64,000 bases of DNA from Staphylococcus haemolyticus (GCF_006094395.1 NZ_CP035291.1:2108001-2172000), one strand, 5' to 3'; counted from the stretch's first letter, positions 17,619 to 26,958 are shown. Notes: generated by a model from the sequence alone, not told the origin. Made by a program: numbers and translations.

Positions 17619-18494
17619 ATGATTATTATCGAGTTTATAAAGGGCCTTATCTTAGGTATTGTCGAAGGTTTAACTGAATTTGCTCCAGTTTCATCTACAG
17701 GTCATATGATTCTAGTGGATGATATGTGGTTAAAATCGACTGAATTTCTAGGTCCTCATTCAGCTTTTACATTTAAAGTCGTAATTCAATTAGGTTCTGT
17801 TTTTGCTGCGGCATGGGTGTTCCGTGAGCGCTATTTCGAAATGTTACATATTGGCAAATATAGAAATAGTTCAATAAACGAGGAGTTTCGTTCTAAACCA
17901 CGTCGATTAAATTTACTACACGTATTAGTCGGTATGATTCCAGCTGGTATATTAGGTGTGTTATTCGACGATTTTATTGAAGCGCATTTATTTAGTGTTC
18001 CTACTGTAATGATTGGTTTATTCTTAGGTGCAATTTATATGATTATTGCAGACAAATATAGTAAAAAAGTTCAAAATCCTAAGTCAGTTGACCAAATCAA
18101 TTATGTTCAAGCATTCGTAATTGGTATCTCTCAAGCGGTAGCAATGTGGCCTGGTTTCAGTAGATCTGGGTCTACGATCTCAACAGGTGTCTTGATGAAG
18201 TTAGATCATAAGTCTGCTTCTGACTTTACCTTCATTATGGCTGTACCTATTATGCTAGCTGCAAGTGCACTATCATTAGTTAAAAACTATCAATATATTG
18301 AACTTGCACATATTCCATTTTACTTAATTGGATTCTTGGCTGCCTTTATTGTTGGCTTGATTGCAATCAAAACATTCTTACACTTAATTAATAAAGTTAA
18401 GTTAGTACCATTTGCAATTTATCGAATCGTATTGGTAATAATTATAGCCATTCTTTACTTCGGCTTTGGAATTGGTCAAGGCATTTCAGGTTAA
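17619..18494 (+). CDS. uppP: Undecaprenyl-diphosphatase UppP/BacA
   Basis: 291-residue integral membrane phosphatase that recycles undecaprenyl pyrophosphate, the carrier lipid for peptidoglycan and teichoic acid; overproduction gives bacitracin resistance. Seen: EGLTE (16-20) and PVSSTGH (23-29) of the first active-site loop and PGFSRSGSTIS (near 180) of the second, in an eight-helix protein of normal length. Ribosome site AAAGAAAGAGG. It supplies lipid carrier used by the teichoic acid genes at the right end of the window. Confidence 0.94.
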   Translation: MIIIEFIKGLILGIVEGLTEFAPVSSTGHMILVDDMWLKSTEFLGPHSAFTFKVVIQLGSVFAAAWVFRERYFEMLHIGKYRNSSINEEFRSKPRRLNLLHVLVGMIPAGILGVLFDDFIEAHLFSVPTVMIGLFLGAIYMIIADKYSKKVQNPKSVDQINYVQAFVIGISQAVAMWPGFSRSGSTISTGVLMKLDHKSASDFTFIMAVPIMLAASALSLVKNYQYIELAHIPFYLIGFLAAFIVGLIAIKTFLHLINKVKLVPFAIYRIVLVIIIAILYFGFGIGQGISG

Positions 18495-18532
18495 TTATAA
18501 ATCAATCTAATAATGGCTTTACGCCACATAAC

Positions 18533-18565
18533 ATCGTCAAAGATTTAATCTTTGGCGATTTTTTT
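18533..18565 (+). terminator. uppP terminator
   Basis: ATCGTCAAAGAT pairs with ATCTTTGGCGAT (one G-T) around a TTA loop, followed by a run of Ts. Confidence 0.8.
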
Positions 18566-18645
18566 AGTCAATGAGCTGACTAAAACACTCTCTTAACCTA
18601 CCTAGTTTTACTCAAGTTAATATAAGGGTTCTAGCTAGTTCCTTC

Positions 18646-18671
18646 GTTTAGTATGATGTATCATAGGGTAA
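18646..18671 (+). promoter_or_regulatory. Sigma-B-like promoter
   Basis: GTTTAG (18646-18651), 14-bp spacer, GGGTAA (18666-18671). This fits the staphylococcal sigma-B pattern GTTTWW-N12-15-GGGWAW at all but one position. It lies 37 bp before the ATG of the Lys/Glu-rich repeat protein and suggests stress or stationary-phase expression. Confidence 0.6.
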
Positions 18672-18707
18672 TGAAGATAAATAGTAAATCTAATGGAGGC
18701 AACGAGT

Positions 18708-19382
18708 ATGGACAAAAAGAAAATCATTAAAACGGCGATTAATGTTTTACCAATCATTATTGTGCCACTAGTAGTAGAACGTAAGCGTATTAAATCTCAT
18801 CCTGAGGTACAAAAAGCAACTCATGCAACGTCAAATGCAGGACAAGCGATTGCGAATAAAGCAACAGGTGCAAAAGAGTATTTAGGAGATAAAAAACAAG
18901 AATTCGACAACAAACGTGAATTAAAGAAAATTGCAAAAGAAAATGATCCTGAATACATTCAGAAAAAAGGCGAAAAGTTAGCTAAGAAAAACTATAAAGA
19001 AGCTGACAAAATGAATAAAAAACTACAAAAAAATATCGAACAACGTCATAAAGAAGAAGAAAAAGAGCGTGAAAAGAACGAAAAACAACGCATTAAAGAC
19101 ATGAAGAAAACTCAAAAATATCAAGAAAAAGTTGGTTTAACTCCTGGGAAACTTGATGATGAGACAGAGAAAAAAGGCGAAAAACTCGAGAAAGATAATA
19201 AAAAAGACGTTAATAAGCTAGATAAAAAGCTCCAAAAAAATATTGATAAACGTCATAAAGAAGAAGAGAAATTACAAAAGCAAGAAGAAAAAGCACGCAT
19301 CAAAGAAATGAAAAAGTTCAAAGATCATGAAGCCGAAAGTGTTGTTACACAAAATAAAAATGAAGATAACAATAAGGCGTAA
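18708..19382 (+). CDS. Membrane-anchored Lys/Glu-rich repeat protein
   Basis: 224 residues, function unknown. Residues 5-23 form a single hydrophobic segment; the rest is highly charged and predicted helical or coiled coil. It carries an internal duplication of 49 residues: 86-134 and 155-203, both beginning KKGEKL, sharing KKLQKNI and RHKEEEK and ending in MKK. ATG 18708 lies 8 bp after GGAGG; the ATG at 18693 is upstream of that site and rejected. Preceded by a sigma-B-like promoter. Two small genes follow within 12 bp gaps and may be co-transcribed. Confidence 0.8.
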   Translation: MDKKKIIKTAINVLPIIIVPLVVERKRIKSHPEVQKATHATSNAGQAIANKATGAKEYLGDKKQEFDNKRELKKIAKENDPEYIQKKGEKLAKKNYKEADKMNKKLQKNIEQRHKEEEKEREKNEKQRIKDMKKTQKYQEKVGLTPGKLDDETEKKGEKLEKDNKKDVNKLDKKLQKNIDKRHKEEEKLQKQEEKARIKEMKKFKDHEAESVVTQNKNEDNNKA

Positions 19383-19388
19383 CGCTTT

Positions 19389-19835
19389 ATGACACGTGTA
19401 ATCATTGATGGAGATGCTTGTCCAGTAGTTGATTCAGTAATTGAATTAACTACTGGGACAGGCATTTTTGTTACCATTTTACGTAGCTTTAGCCATTACT
19501 CAAATAAAGTGCTCCCAAATCACGTTGAAACAATTTATATTGATGATGGACCTGATGCTGTTGACTATAAAATTGTAAAGCTTGCTACACCAGAAGACAT
19601 TGTAATAACTCAAGATTATGGACTTGCCAGTTTATTACTATCTAAAGTTAAGATTGTAATGCATCATAAAGGGCATTTGTATCGTTCAAGTAATATAGAT
19701 ATGTTATTACAACAACGTTATAATAATGCACAGATAAGAAAGCAAGGCGGTCGTCATAAAGGGCCTCCCCCTTTTTCAAAAGAAGATAAAAAACAATTTG
19801 AGCGTGCATTTAAATCTGTTATCAAACAACTATAG
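19389..19835 (+). CDS. YaiI/YqxD-family protein (DUF188)
   Basis: 148-residue member of the DUF188 family, a PIN-like fold proposed to be a nuclease; function not established. Seen: IIDGDACPVVD (residues about 5-15) with conserved acidic residues, VITQDYGLASLLL and the C-terminal RKQGGRHKGPPPF motif characteristic of the family. It starts 6 bp after the repeat-protein gene. Confidence 0.85.
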   Translation: MTRVIIDGDACPVVDSVIELTTGTGIFVTILRSFSHYSNKVLPNHVETIYIDDGPDAVDYKIVKLATPEDIVITQDYGLASLLLSKVKIVMHHKGHLYRSSNIDMLLQQRYNNAQIRKQGGRHKGPPPFSKEDKKQFERAFKSVIKQL

Positions 19836-19846
19836 GAGGAAGAATA

Positions 19847-20413
19847 ATGAAGCGAATTGCAGTATATTGCGGTGCTAGTAAAGGTAAAGACCCCATTTAT
19901 GTTAAAGAAGCATACGAACTTGGTAAATATATGGCTGAGCAAGGCTATGAATTAGTTTTTGGTGCAGGTTCTGTAGGTATTATGGGTGCAATTCAAGATG
20001 GTGTATTAGATCACGGTGGACATGCTATTGGTGTAATGCCTAAGATGTTAGATGAAAAAGAAATCACTAGTCAAAAAGTGAGCGAACTTATTCTTGTAGA
20101 TTCAATGCATGAACGCAAACAAAAAATGGCGGAACTTGCAGATGCTTTTGTAATGGCCCCTGGTGGCGCTGGATCTCTTGAGGAATTTTTCGAGACTTAT
20201 AGTTGGGCGCAAATTGGCATTCATGAAAAACCAATTGCCGTTTATAATTTAAATGGATTCTTCAATCCACTTCAACAACTTATAAATAGTATGATTGAAG
20301 AAGGATTTATTGATGAAAAATATAAACATTTAGCACCTTTATATAATTCTAAAGAAGATTTAATTAATGGGTTACTTAATTTTAAACCCCTAGGTATACG
20401 TACATACGATTAA
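19847..20413 (+). CDS. LOG-family nucleotide phosphoribohydrolase
   Basis: 188-residue Rossmann-fold protein. LOG enzymes cleave N6-modified adenosine monophosphate (cytokinin ribotides in plants); many bacterial members act as AMP/NMP nucleosidases and were once annotated as lysine decarboxylases. Seen: YCGASKG, GAGSVGIMGA, the active-site ERKQKM and the PGG-containing motif APGGAGSLEEFFE. Strong AGGAGG ribosome site 11 bp after the YaiI gene. Confidence 0.88.
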   Translation: MKRIAVYCGASKGKDPIYVKEAYELGKYMAEQGYELVFGAGSVGIMGAIQDGVLDHGGHAIGVMPKMLDEKEITSQKVSELILVDSMHERKQKMAELADAFVMAPGGAGSLEEFFETYSWAQIGIHEKPIAVYNLNGFFNPLQQLINSMIEEGFIDEKYKHLAPLYNSKEDLINGLLNFKPLGIRTYD

Positions 20414-20417
20414 TTAT

Positions 20418-20498
20418 AAAGCGACATGTTTTGGACTATTATATTTATAAAAGTGATTATTTATCACATAATATAACCATCCAATCTCATGTCGCTTT
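20418..20498. terminator. Bidirectional terminator between convergent genes
   Basis: AAAGCGACATG (20418-20428) pairs perfectly with CATGTCGCTTT (20488-20498), A/T runs on both outer sides; the loop of about 60 bases has weaker internal pairing (GTGATTATTTATCAC). Confidence 0.6.
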
Positions 20499-20503
20499 TA
20501 ATT

Positions 20504-21049
20504 TTATATTGATAATTGTTTATAATAACGTACTTGTCTTTTTAACATATGATATTTGCTTAACTCTGGTAATTCAAAATGGTCATATAATGTCATGCCA
20601 ATTTTTTCCATTACTTTTCTAGAAGGCAAATTATTTTCTGCAGTAAAGCTATAAATAGCTTCAATCCCCTTTTTTTTGGCAAATGCTAACACAGCTGTTG
20701 CACCTTCAGTGGCAAGTCCGTTACCCCATACTTCTGGAATAAGACGCCATCCAATTTCATATAGTGGTAATTCCTCAAATGGGTATTGGCTATCTTGAGG
20801 TATATAATTAACCCCAATAAAACCAAGCCATTCGCCAGTTTCTTTAAGTTCAACTGCAAATAAGCCTATACCGTTTTCTTTAATAATGTCATCCATTTTT
20901 TTCATATCTAATTCAGAACGTCGATAACTTAATAAACTTGGAAAATAGCGTCGCACTTGAGGATTAGCATTCATCTTTTGAAATGGCAATAAATCTTCTT
21001 GCTTCCAGTCTCGTAATTTAAGTCTTTCTGTTTCTATATATGTAGCCAT
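20504..21049 (-). CDS. GNAT acetyltransferase (RimJ/RimL type)
   Basis: 181 residues. RimJ/RimL-like start (YIETERLKLRDW), acetyl-CoA-binding region PEVWGNGLATEGATAVLAFA (about 105-125) and the late NLPSRKVMEKIGM. These enzymes acetylate protein N-termini or small amines; the substrate here is unknown. ATG 21049 has GGGGTG upstream; the GTG at 21058 is less likely. Confidence 0.85.
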   Translation of the reverse strand: MATYIETERLKLRDWKQEDLLPFQKMNANPQVRRYFPSLLSYRRSELDMKKMDDIIKENGIGLFAVELKETGEWLGFIGVNYIPQDSQYPFEELPLYEIGWRLIPEVWGNGLATEGATAVLAFAKKKGIEAIYSFTAENNLPSRKVMEKIGMTLYDHFELPELSKYHMLKRQVRYYKQLSI

Positions 21050-21150
21050 TTTCAACACCCCATTTTAAAGAAATACATGAGTAAAAAAGTGCGATATGGA
21101 TATAGACCATAGCACACTTTATCCGTCTTTAAATTTGATTGAGTAACTAA

Positions 21151-21447
21151 TTAACCTCTAGATATATAACTAACGAGTTCAATGTGTACTGGAATCTCTT
21201 TTAAACGATCACGTTGATCTTTAGGTGCAACAAAAGTTGCATCTACAAAGTCATTACGATGGTTAAGTTTAAATGTAGCTACAAATGTGTCAGTATCAGA
21301 TTCAAAGTTTGGTAAGTGTGCAACCACACGTTTGATTTCACCAGTAGAATCAACAATTGTACGTCCAGTAATATTTTCAATTTCACGTCCTAATTCAGGT
21401 AATGTGATTTCGCGCCCTTCTAAAATGTGAAAATCTTGTTCATGCAT
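21151..21447 (-). CDS. Conserved small acidic protein, unknown
   Basis: 98 residues, soluble, mixed alpha/beta with many Asp/Glu (HILEGREITLPELGRE, NFESDTDTFVATFKL). No family recognised. Good GGAGAG ribosome site. Codon use is like the neighbours. Probably a conserved staphylococcal protein transcribed alone. Confidence 0.65.
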   Translation of the reverse strand: MHEQDFHILEGREITLPELGREIENITGRTIVDSTGEIKRVVAHLPNFESDTDTFVATFKLNHRNDFVDATFVAPKDQRDRLKEIPVHIELVSYISRG

Positions 21448-21626
21448 ATGTCATCTCTCCAATGTTATAGTTTATGATTAAACGTTTTTTATGTAGTTAT
21501 GTTTAATTTGTACAATAATTAAATTGTGAATTGTAAATGGTTTAGATTAAGTTTACCCTACATCCATACATGTCAAACTTGACGTATGAGGCTGGCCAAA
21601 TTGCCTTCATTATTTAAATAAATTTA

Positions 21627-22115
21627 TTAACGGCTACTTGATGATGTATCGTCTGAGCTACTTTGTTCACTTGTAGCACTTTCACCGCTATTTGATTGAC
21701 GCTCTTGAGTATTACTAGATTGGTTAGATTGCTGTGAATCACTACCACCATTTGTCTCAGAAGTATTCGTTTCGTTACTTGACGTGCTATTTTCAGTGGT
21801 ACTTTGGCTCTTAGATTGTTTGTATGTATCACTATCTGATGATTGATTTGAGTCACTACTATCACTTTCATCGCTTTCTGAATCATCTTTAGCTGATTCT
21901 GTCGCAACTGAATCATCAACTTCTTTTTGAAGCTTTTCACGTTGGTCGTTAAGTTTCTCTTTTTGCTTTTCTAAATCTTTCTTTTGATTTTTCAAATCAT
22001 CATTTTCTTTTTGTAGTTTTTTAACATCTTTCTCTAATGATGCTCTTTCATCGCTTTTACCGCAAGCAGACAACATAAGTGTCGCAGAAAGTAGAAGTAT
22101 CAACCATTTTTTCAT
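21627..22115 (-). CDS. Lipoprotein with coiled coil and Ser/Asn/Gln-rich tail
   Basis: 162 residues. Signal peptide ending in the lipobox LSAC with the lipidated Cys18, a heptad-like coiled coil (about 24-70, KDVKKLQKENDDLKNQKKDL), then an unstructured Ser/Asp/Thr/Gln tail to the end. Anchored on the outer membrane face; the tail may span the wall. AAAGGAG ribosome site. Function unknown. A Lys-rich reading in another frame over the same DNA is a shadow of the low-complexity tail. Confidence 0.85.
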   Translation of the reverse strand: MKKWLILLLSATLMLSACGKSDERASLEKDVKKLQKENDDLKNQKKDLEKQKEKLNDQREKLQKEVDDSVATESAKDDSESDESDSSDSNQSSDSDTYKQSKSQSTTENSTSSNETNTSETNGGSDSQQSNQSSNTQERQSNSGESATSEQSSSDDTSSSSR

Positions 22116-22180
22116 GCTTTTCTCCTTTATTACGAATGAGTAATATTATTTTAACATGAATTAAGAACCTATTCATTTGT

Positions 22181-22630
22181 TTACCTTAGGTCTTTACGCA
22201 TTTTTACATGACTTATCGCATAACCATTCGCTTTATTGAGCTCAATCATTGCATCATTTGTAGCATCAACCATACCTTCAATTGATTTAGCACCCATTTC
22301 AATCGCCCAATTTTCTAAAGCAATCTTTAGACGCTTAGCATGACCCAGTCCTCGAAAATGAGGGTCTGTGTATATCATCTCAGTGATTACTTTTTCTTGA
22401 ACTGCTTCAAAATGCCCCCAAATAAACGAAATTAAGCGCTGTGTGTCTTCGCTCAATTCAATTAAAATTATATCATTACTGTGCTTTAATCGTTGAATAA
22501 TCATATCTTGACGTAATCCAATTGATAGATGTGTCGCATTGTAATGTGTTTCTCGCTTTTCAATATAATATTCTTGTATCTTTGCGATGGATTCAATCCA
22601 TAGCATATCTTTAACAGTTAGTTTTCGCAT
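22181..22630 (-). CDS. GNAT acetyltransferase
   Basis: 149 residues with the GNAT core: TEMIYTDPHFRGLGHAKRLKIALENWA (acetyl-CoA pyrophosphate loop RGLGHA) and MIELNKANGYAISHVKM. Substrate unknown. ATG 22630 lies just after AAAGGAAG; an upstream in-frame start would place that site inside the gene. Confidence 0.85.
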   Translation of the reverse strand: MRKLTVKDMLWIESIAKIQEYYIEKRETHYNATHLSIGLRQDMIIQRLKHSNDIILIELSEDTQRLISFIWGHFEAVQEKVITEMIYTDPHFRGLGHAKRLKIALENWAIEMGAKSIEGMVDATNDAMIELNKANGYAISHVKMRKDLR

Positions 22631-22755
22631 AATGACTTCCTTTATGTTATACATTATATTCTATATTTATCTATGGTATGATTATCCATATTTAACATAT
22701 AATAATCTATTATTTTTAAAAATAAAATAAGTTTAGACGTTAAGGAGCTTAGTCA

Positions 22756-23445
22756 ATGAAATCCACTGCGAAATTAGCACGTGAAAATAATGTAAAATCA
22801 TTGCGCCTAAATAATACAGATAGAGAAATCTTTGAAAATTATATGACATATATCCGCGCTGATTTACGCGTCAATCCGCATGACAGTGAGGTAATGCTAA
22901 GTCGCATATTAAAAAGATTATTAGAAGCTGAGAATGAAGGTACGTTAGCATTAGAGTTTTTCGAACATAATCCAAAAGCACATGCTAAAAAAGAAATTAA
23001 ATCATTGCCAAATGAAACGTTTCAAAATATATTTAAGTATATTTTCAGGAATTTTATTTTTTTAATTGGTATTTTTTGTTTCTTTAAAGGCTTTATTGGC
23101 TTTTTTATTGGTGGAGATAATAATGAAGTTTACTTGTATACATTTCCGATTAGTGTCATAGCAGGTTTATTTATTATCTTTATGTTTATATTAGTCATAT
23201 TTAAGACGGTTCAACTTCAAAGTTTCAATAATTCACATTGGGTGTGGTTATTTAATTACACTATTATCGCTTTACTGTTAGTCGCTCTATTTTATGTCTT
23301 TTTTATTCCGCAATCATTTTTAGCTTTTGGTCCTTACATACTTATTAGTAATTGGTCATTTATTATAATTTCAGCCATCATTACGCCGATCGCTTTTTAT
23401 ATACAACATCATTTTGTTAACAAGGATTCAAATACTATCTTATAA
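22756..23445 (+). CDS. DUF1129-like membrane protein
   Basis: 229 residues: a helical N-terminal cytosolic domain (about 1-85, with NYMTYIRADLRVNPHDSEVMLSRIL resembling the HAAS/DUF1129 N-terminal region) and four or five hydrophobic helices. Function unknown. AAGGAG ribosome site. Family assignment is tentative. Confidence 0.7.
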   Translation: MKSTAKLARENNVKSLRLNNTDREIFENYMTYIRADLRVNPHDSEVMLSRILKRLLEAENEGTLALEFFEHNPKAHAKKEIKSLPNETFQNIFKYIFRNFIFLIGIFCFFKGFIGFFIGGDNNEVYLYTFPISVIAGLFIIFMFILVIFKTVQLQSFNNSHWVWLFNYTIIALLLVALFYVFFIPQSFLAFGPYILISNWSFIIISAIITPIAFYIQHHFVNKDSNTIL

Positions 23446-23494
23446 TACGTTGTCACGATGAACTAAGACTTGTAAAGTAGCATTTTATGAAAAT

Positions 23495-23592
23495 AAAAAG
23501 GTTAAGCATCTGTATCGTACGTGCGCAATGATGTTCTCAAAAGATGATTTGAAAACTCAAAGCCACTTTGATATAAATGACTTAACCTTTTT
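23495..23592. terminator. Bidirectional terminator
   Basis: AAAAAGGTTAAG (23495-23506) pairs with CTTAACCTTTTT (23581-23592); the long loop contains a TCAAA/TTTGA hairpin. Serves convergent genes at 23445 and 23597. Confidence 0.55.
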
Positions 23593-23596
23593 TTAA

Positions 23597-24085
23597 TTAG
23601 CCTACTAAAAACACATCTATAAAGAACCAAATGACCATAATGAACATAATTAACGCTTGTGCAACCGAACTCGCTAAAAATGCTACTACAGATCCAATGC
23701 TTGCATTAAGTGCTTTTCCAAAATCAAAATCTTGCACTAATTCTACAATGAGCACTGCTATAAAAGGTACAATGATAATACCGAACGGTGGAATGACGAA
23801 GCATCCAACAATCACACCTATTAACGCTGCATACTCACCCAATTTAGAACCGCCAAAGCGATTTACAAAGTATTTATTCATTAAAAAGTCAGATACTAAA
23901 ATAAATACAGTGAACAAAATCATAGCTACATAAAATATCCATGATAACCCATCTTGAGAGAATCCAAATTGATAAATTAAGAATCCTACCCATAGCACAA
24001 GTACAGATGGAATAATAGGTTTAATTAAACCTACAAATGCTAAAACAAATGATAATAGTATTAATATCCATAAAACAACTTCCAT
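23597..24085 (-). CDS. DUF456 membrane protein
   Basis: 162 residues, four or five helices with glycine-rich loops (NRFGGSKLGEYAALIGVIVG, PPFGIIIVPFIAVLIVE) typical of DUF456. Function unknown. It shares TAATG with the upstream MFS gene (stop and start overlap), so the two are translationally coupled. Confidence 0.82.
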   Translation of the reverse strand: MEVVLWILILLSFVLAFVGLIKPIIPSVLVLWVGFLIYQFGFSQDGLSWIFYVAMILFTVFILVSDFLMNKYFVNRFGGSKLGEYAALIGVIVGCFVIPPFGIIIVPFIAVLIVELVQDFDFGKALNASIGSVVAFLASSVAQALIMFIMVIWFFIDVFLVG

Positions 24086-25305
24086 TACTTAACTTTCACA
24101 TCCGCTTCCGTATATTTTTGATCTTTCGTAAAGAATATCAATATCATTCCTATGAAAATAGATGTTGCTGAAACGAAGAAAACATTCTCCAATCCAACCC
24201 AATGACTCATTGCACCACCTAATAAATTTCCTAACAACTGTCCAATCACCATTGCATTCGCAAATAATGTTGAAGCATAACCTGGGAAATCAGGTAAAAT
24301 ATCTTGGAAATAGCTAATACCTAATCCGAGTAAGATAGCTAAAAATAGTGCTAAGAAGATTTGTCCAATCATCATAGCATAGATATTTTCAAAAACACCA
24401 ATACTAAAATAGAAGGCACCACCACTAATTGCACCTATGATTAACAACGTTCGAGTAGCCAACTTAGCAGATAACATACCTAATATAACCATAAAGGGAA
24501 CTTCTAAGCCGGCACATAAACTTGCTAGCGTTCCTACATATCCCTCTTGCTCCTTAAGATAATCTGTGACAAATAGCGGCATATTCATTGTGTACATCCA
24601 TTGACCTATATGTAATAAAATAAATGCTATAAATGGAATAAATAGTGTTTTATCCTTAAGCATGTTAGGCGCAGTCTTCTCAATATTGGCTGTACCACCA
24701 ACTTGCTCTTTTGCTGATAAATTTAAATCTTTATAGAAGAAGATTTGTAAAATAAGTGTGAATAATAATATAAAGACGGTGCCGCCAAAAAGTCCAGCAT
24801 ATCCCATAAATTGAATTAAATACGCTCCGATTAACGGACCAAATAAGAAACCAAAAGAAAACATAGAACGTAAAACAGTATTGGCAAATTTAGCATTATT
24901 TCTTGAAGATGAAACGTTAATGGATTCACGTGCAGATGCATATAATTGTGGCATTGCTGGAGCGAATAACCCTTGAAAAACAGCGTATACAATAATAAAC
25001 AACCAAATATTATGAATATAAAAATAAATCGAGAAACTAATAGCCCCCATCATTAGTGCACTAATGATGAGTACTTTTCTATTAATGCTATGCGTATCTG
25101 AAAAGCGAGCGACAATAGAATTGACTGTAAATTGACTCACTGCTGCTAGGGCAAGTAAAATGCCGAATTGGTTAGTTGTCATCCCTAGCTCTTTAGTCGC
25201 GAATAAGACGAAGTAAGGTACTGTGATGGCAATCCCCATACCTAATAGCATCATATTCACAACAAATAATTTGTAGTTTTTTATATGCAACAATGCTGCA
25301 AACAT
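24085..25305 (-). CDS. MFS transporter, sugar-efflux type
   Basis: 406 residues, 12 helices, resembling the SetA/sugar efflux branch: VPYFVLFATKELGMTTNQFGIL in helix 1-2, motif A-like ARFSDTHSINRKVL, and GLFAPAMPQLYASARE. Probably exports sugars or related compounds; the true substrate cannot be read from sequence. A LysR gene lies 44 bp upstream on the same strand and may regulate or share its transcript. Confidence 0.82.
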   Translation of the reverse strand: MFAALLHIKNYKLFVVNMMLLGMGIAITVPYFVLFATKELGMTTNQFGILLALAAVSQFTVNSIVARFSDTHSINRKVLIISALMMGAISFSIYFYIHNIWLFIIVYAVFQGLFAPAMPQLYASARESINVSSSRNNAKFANTVLRSMFSFGFLFGPLIGAYLIQFMGYAGLFGGTVFILLFTLILQIFFYKDLNLSAKEQVGGTANIEKTAPNMLKDKTLFIPFIAFILLHIGQWMYTMNMPLFVTDYLKEQEGYVGTLASLCAGLEVPFMVILGMLSAKLATRTLLIIGAISGGAFYFSIGVFENIYAMMIGQIFLALFLAILLGLGISYFQDILPDFPGYASTLFANAMVIGQLLGNLLGGAMSHWVGLENVFFVSATSIFIGMILIFFTKDQKYTEADVKVK

Positions 25306-25349
25306 TTTTCTACCTCTATTCTTTTTTTAATTACACATTATCCTAATGA

Positions 25350-26204
25350 TTAGCGAATAAAGTTAAGCATCAAAGTAACAAATGACTCAACTTGAGGGAG
25401 TTGTAACATGCTACTGTCATAACTCATAAACGTTGAGCGAATAAGTGGTTGATTGTCGATGTTTACCTTTTCAAATTCAAACATATTTTTATCTATATTT
25501 TTCATCATGATTTCCGGAAGAATCGTAACCCCTACACCACTTACTAACATTTCTTTGCATGTAGCAACTTGATCCACTGTTATCGTTGCGTGATAATCTT
25601 GTCCAAGATTCTCATTATACCATTCTTTAATTTGATTGATATAGATAGGATCAGCTTGAAACTCTATGAAAGGTAATTTAGAAACCTCGCTCTTTCTTTC
25701 TTTTGGGTAGATAAAATAATGATCATCGTCAAAGAGGTGTGTATTAGTCAAGTTCATTACTTTATTTCCTCGAGTTATCATCACATGATAGTCTCTATGA
25801 TTTGCTTTAATTTGTTCTGTAGAACCTACTTGAACTTGTATCTCAACATTTGGAAATTGTGAATTATATAAACTTAATACTTCTGGTAATAACGTTTGAC
25901 CAATCAATGATGAGCAGCCGATTGAAATGGTACCATTCACTTCTCCAATATGTGCTTGCATTTTATCAAAAAATACACGCTCTCGTTTTAACATGTCACG
26001 AGCGTGCTCAATAATCATAGCACCCTCAGTGGTAGTGATTAATTGCTTCTTTGTACGGATAAATATGCCTACACCAAATGAATGCTCTATTGCTTTAAGT
26101 CGTTGTGTTACAGCTGGTTGAGAAATATATAATATTTCTGCTGCTTTACGTAACGTCTTGGTTTCATCTAATGTAATTAATAATCGATAGTCTTCTATTT
26201 TCAT
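25350..26204 (-). CDS. LysR-family transcriptional regulator
   Basis: 284 residues: N-terminal winged helix-turn-helix (LRKAAEILYISQPAVTQRLKAIE, about 18-40) and a C-terminal periplasmic-binding-like effector domain (ISIGCSSLIGQTLLPEVL onward). AGGGGG ribosome site. Same strand as the MFS gene downstream, so likely its regulator or operon partner. Effector unknown. Confidence 0.88.
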   Translation of the reverse strand: MKIEDYRLLITLDETKTLRKAAEILYISQPAVTQRLKAIEHSFGVGIFIRTKKQLITTTEGAMIIEHARDMLKRERVFFDKMQAHIGEVNGTISIGCSSLIGQTLLPEVLSLYNSQFPNVEIQVQVGSTEQIKANHRDYHVMITRGNKVMNLTNTHLFDDDHYFIYPKERKSEVSKLPFIEFQADPIYINQIKEWYNENLGQDYHATITVDQVATCKEMLVSGVGVTILPEIMMKNIDKNMFEFEKVNIDNQPLIRSTFMSYDSSMLQLPQVESFVTLMLNFIR

Positions 26205-26346
26205 AGCTTCCCCCTACTAATGTTTATTCATGAACATGGCTATGAGCAACAAAAAAATTTAAGACTGAAACGAAAACTATATAAACAATGCTTCACATTT
26301 ACTTATCGTTCCGCTTCGCTCCTAATATTAAAGGCTTAGAGTTCCA

Positions 26347-26958
26347 TCATTTCCCTTTATTTACATGTGGCTTATGATGTTGAATATGTTTTTTATACGT
26401 CTTATTATAATTTGGCTTTTTCAACTTACCAACCATCTTGTTATAGCAATACATAATTCGATTATTAACATCATCAAAATTTTCATTGATTTCAATCATC
26501 AATTGATGCGCAATCATATAAGCTTCATGATATTGCTTTTTAGTGATTTGTTCATTTTTTAATGCTAATTTCAAATCATTTTCATCAACGAGTTCATATT
26601 CTCCAGTTGATGGTAACACAAGCACATCCAAGAATAAATCGAGTGTTCTAGCATTGCCCTTTTGAGTAATATTCTTAATATTGATATCGAAGTAATACTC
26701 CAATGGATTTCCTTTATCATCAAACATTGCAGTAATACTATATCGTTTCTTTTCCGGCAAAATCTGCAACCATTGATAATTGTCATCAGCAACAATTATA
26801 TTCTGGCCTACTACCGTCACCTCTAAAGGTTCACGAACCTTCTTCATCGTGACCAAGCCAATAATACCCTTAAATCTATTATTATTTACCTTAACTTCTA
26901 TGTAATCACGTTCTAATAGGCGACGCCAGTGACGTTTATCTATATATTTAATTTTCAT
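26347..26958 (-). CDS. DUF402 protein, possible nucleotide phosphatase
   Basis: 203 residues. DUF402 core: WLQILPEKKRYSITAMFDDKGNPLEYYFDINIKNI and TLDLFLDVLVLPSTGEYELVDENDL with conserved Asp/Glu/Tyr residues that bind Mg2+ in nucleoside tri-/diphosphatase members (Ntdp type). The C-terminal tail is Lys/His-rich (KKHIQHHKPHVNKGK). Function by family only. Confidence 0.75.
   Translation of the reverse strand: MKIKYIDKRHWRRLLERDYIEVKVNNNRFKGIIGLVTMKKVREPLEVTVVGQNIIVADDNYQWLQILPEKKRYSITAMFDDKGNPLEYYFDINIKNITQKGNARTLDLFLDVLVLPSTGEYELVDENDLKLALKNEQITKKQYHEAYMIAHQLMIEINENFDDVNNRIMYCYNKMVGKLKKPNYNKTYKKHIQHHKPHVNKGK

Noticed and set aside
21614-21940. Minus-strand Lys/Val-rich reading overlapping the lipoprotein
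   Set aside because: It is the +1 frame of the Ser/Asp-rich tail; composition is explained by repeated codons, and the lipoprotein has a lipobox and ribosome site.
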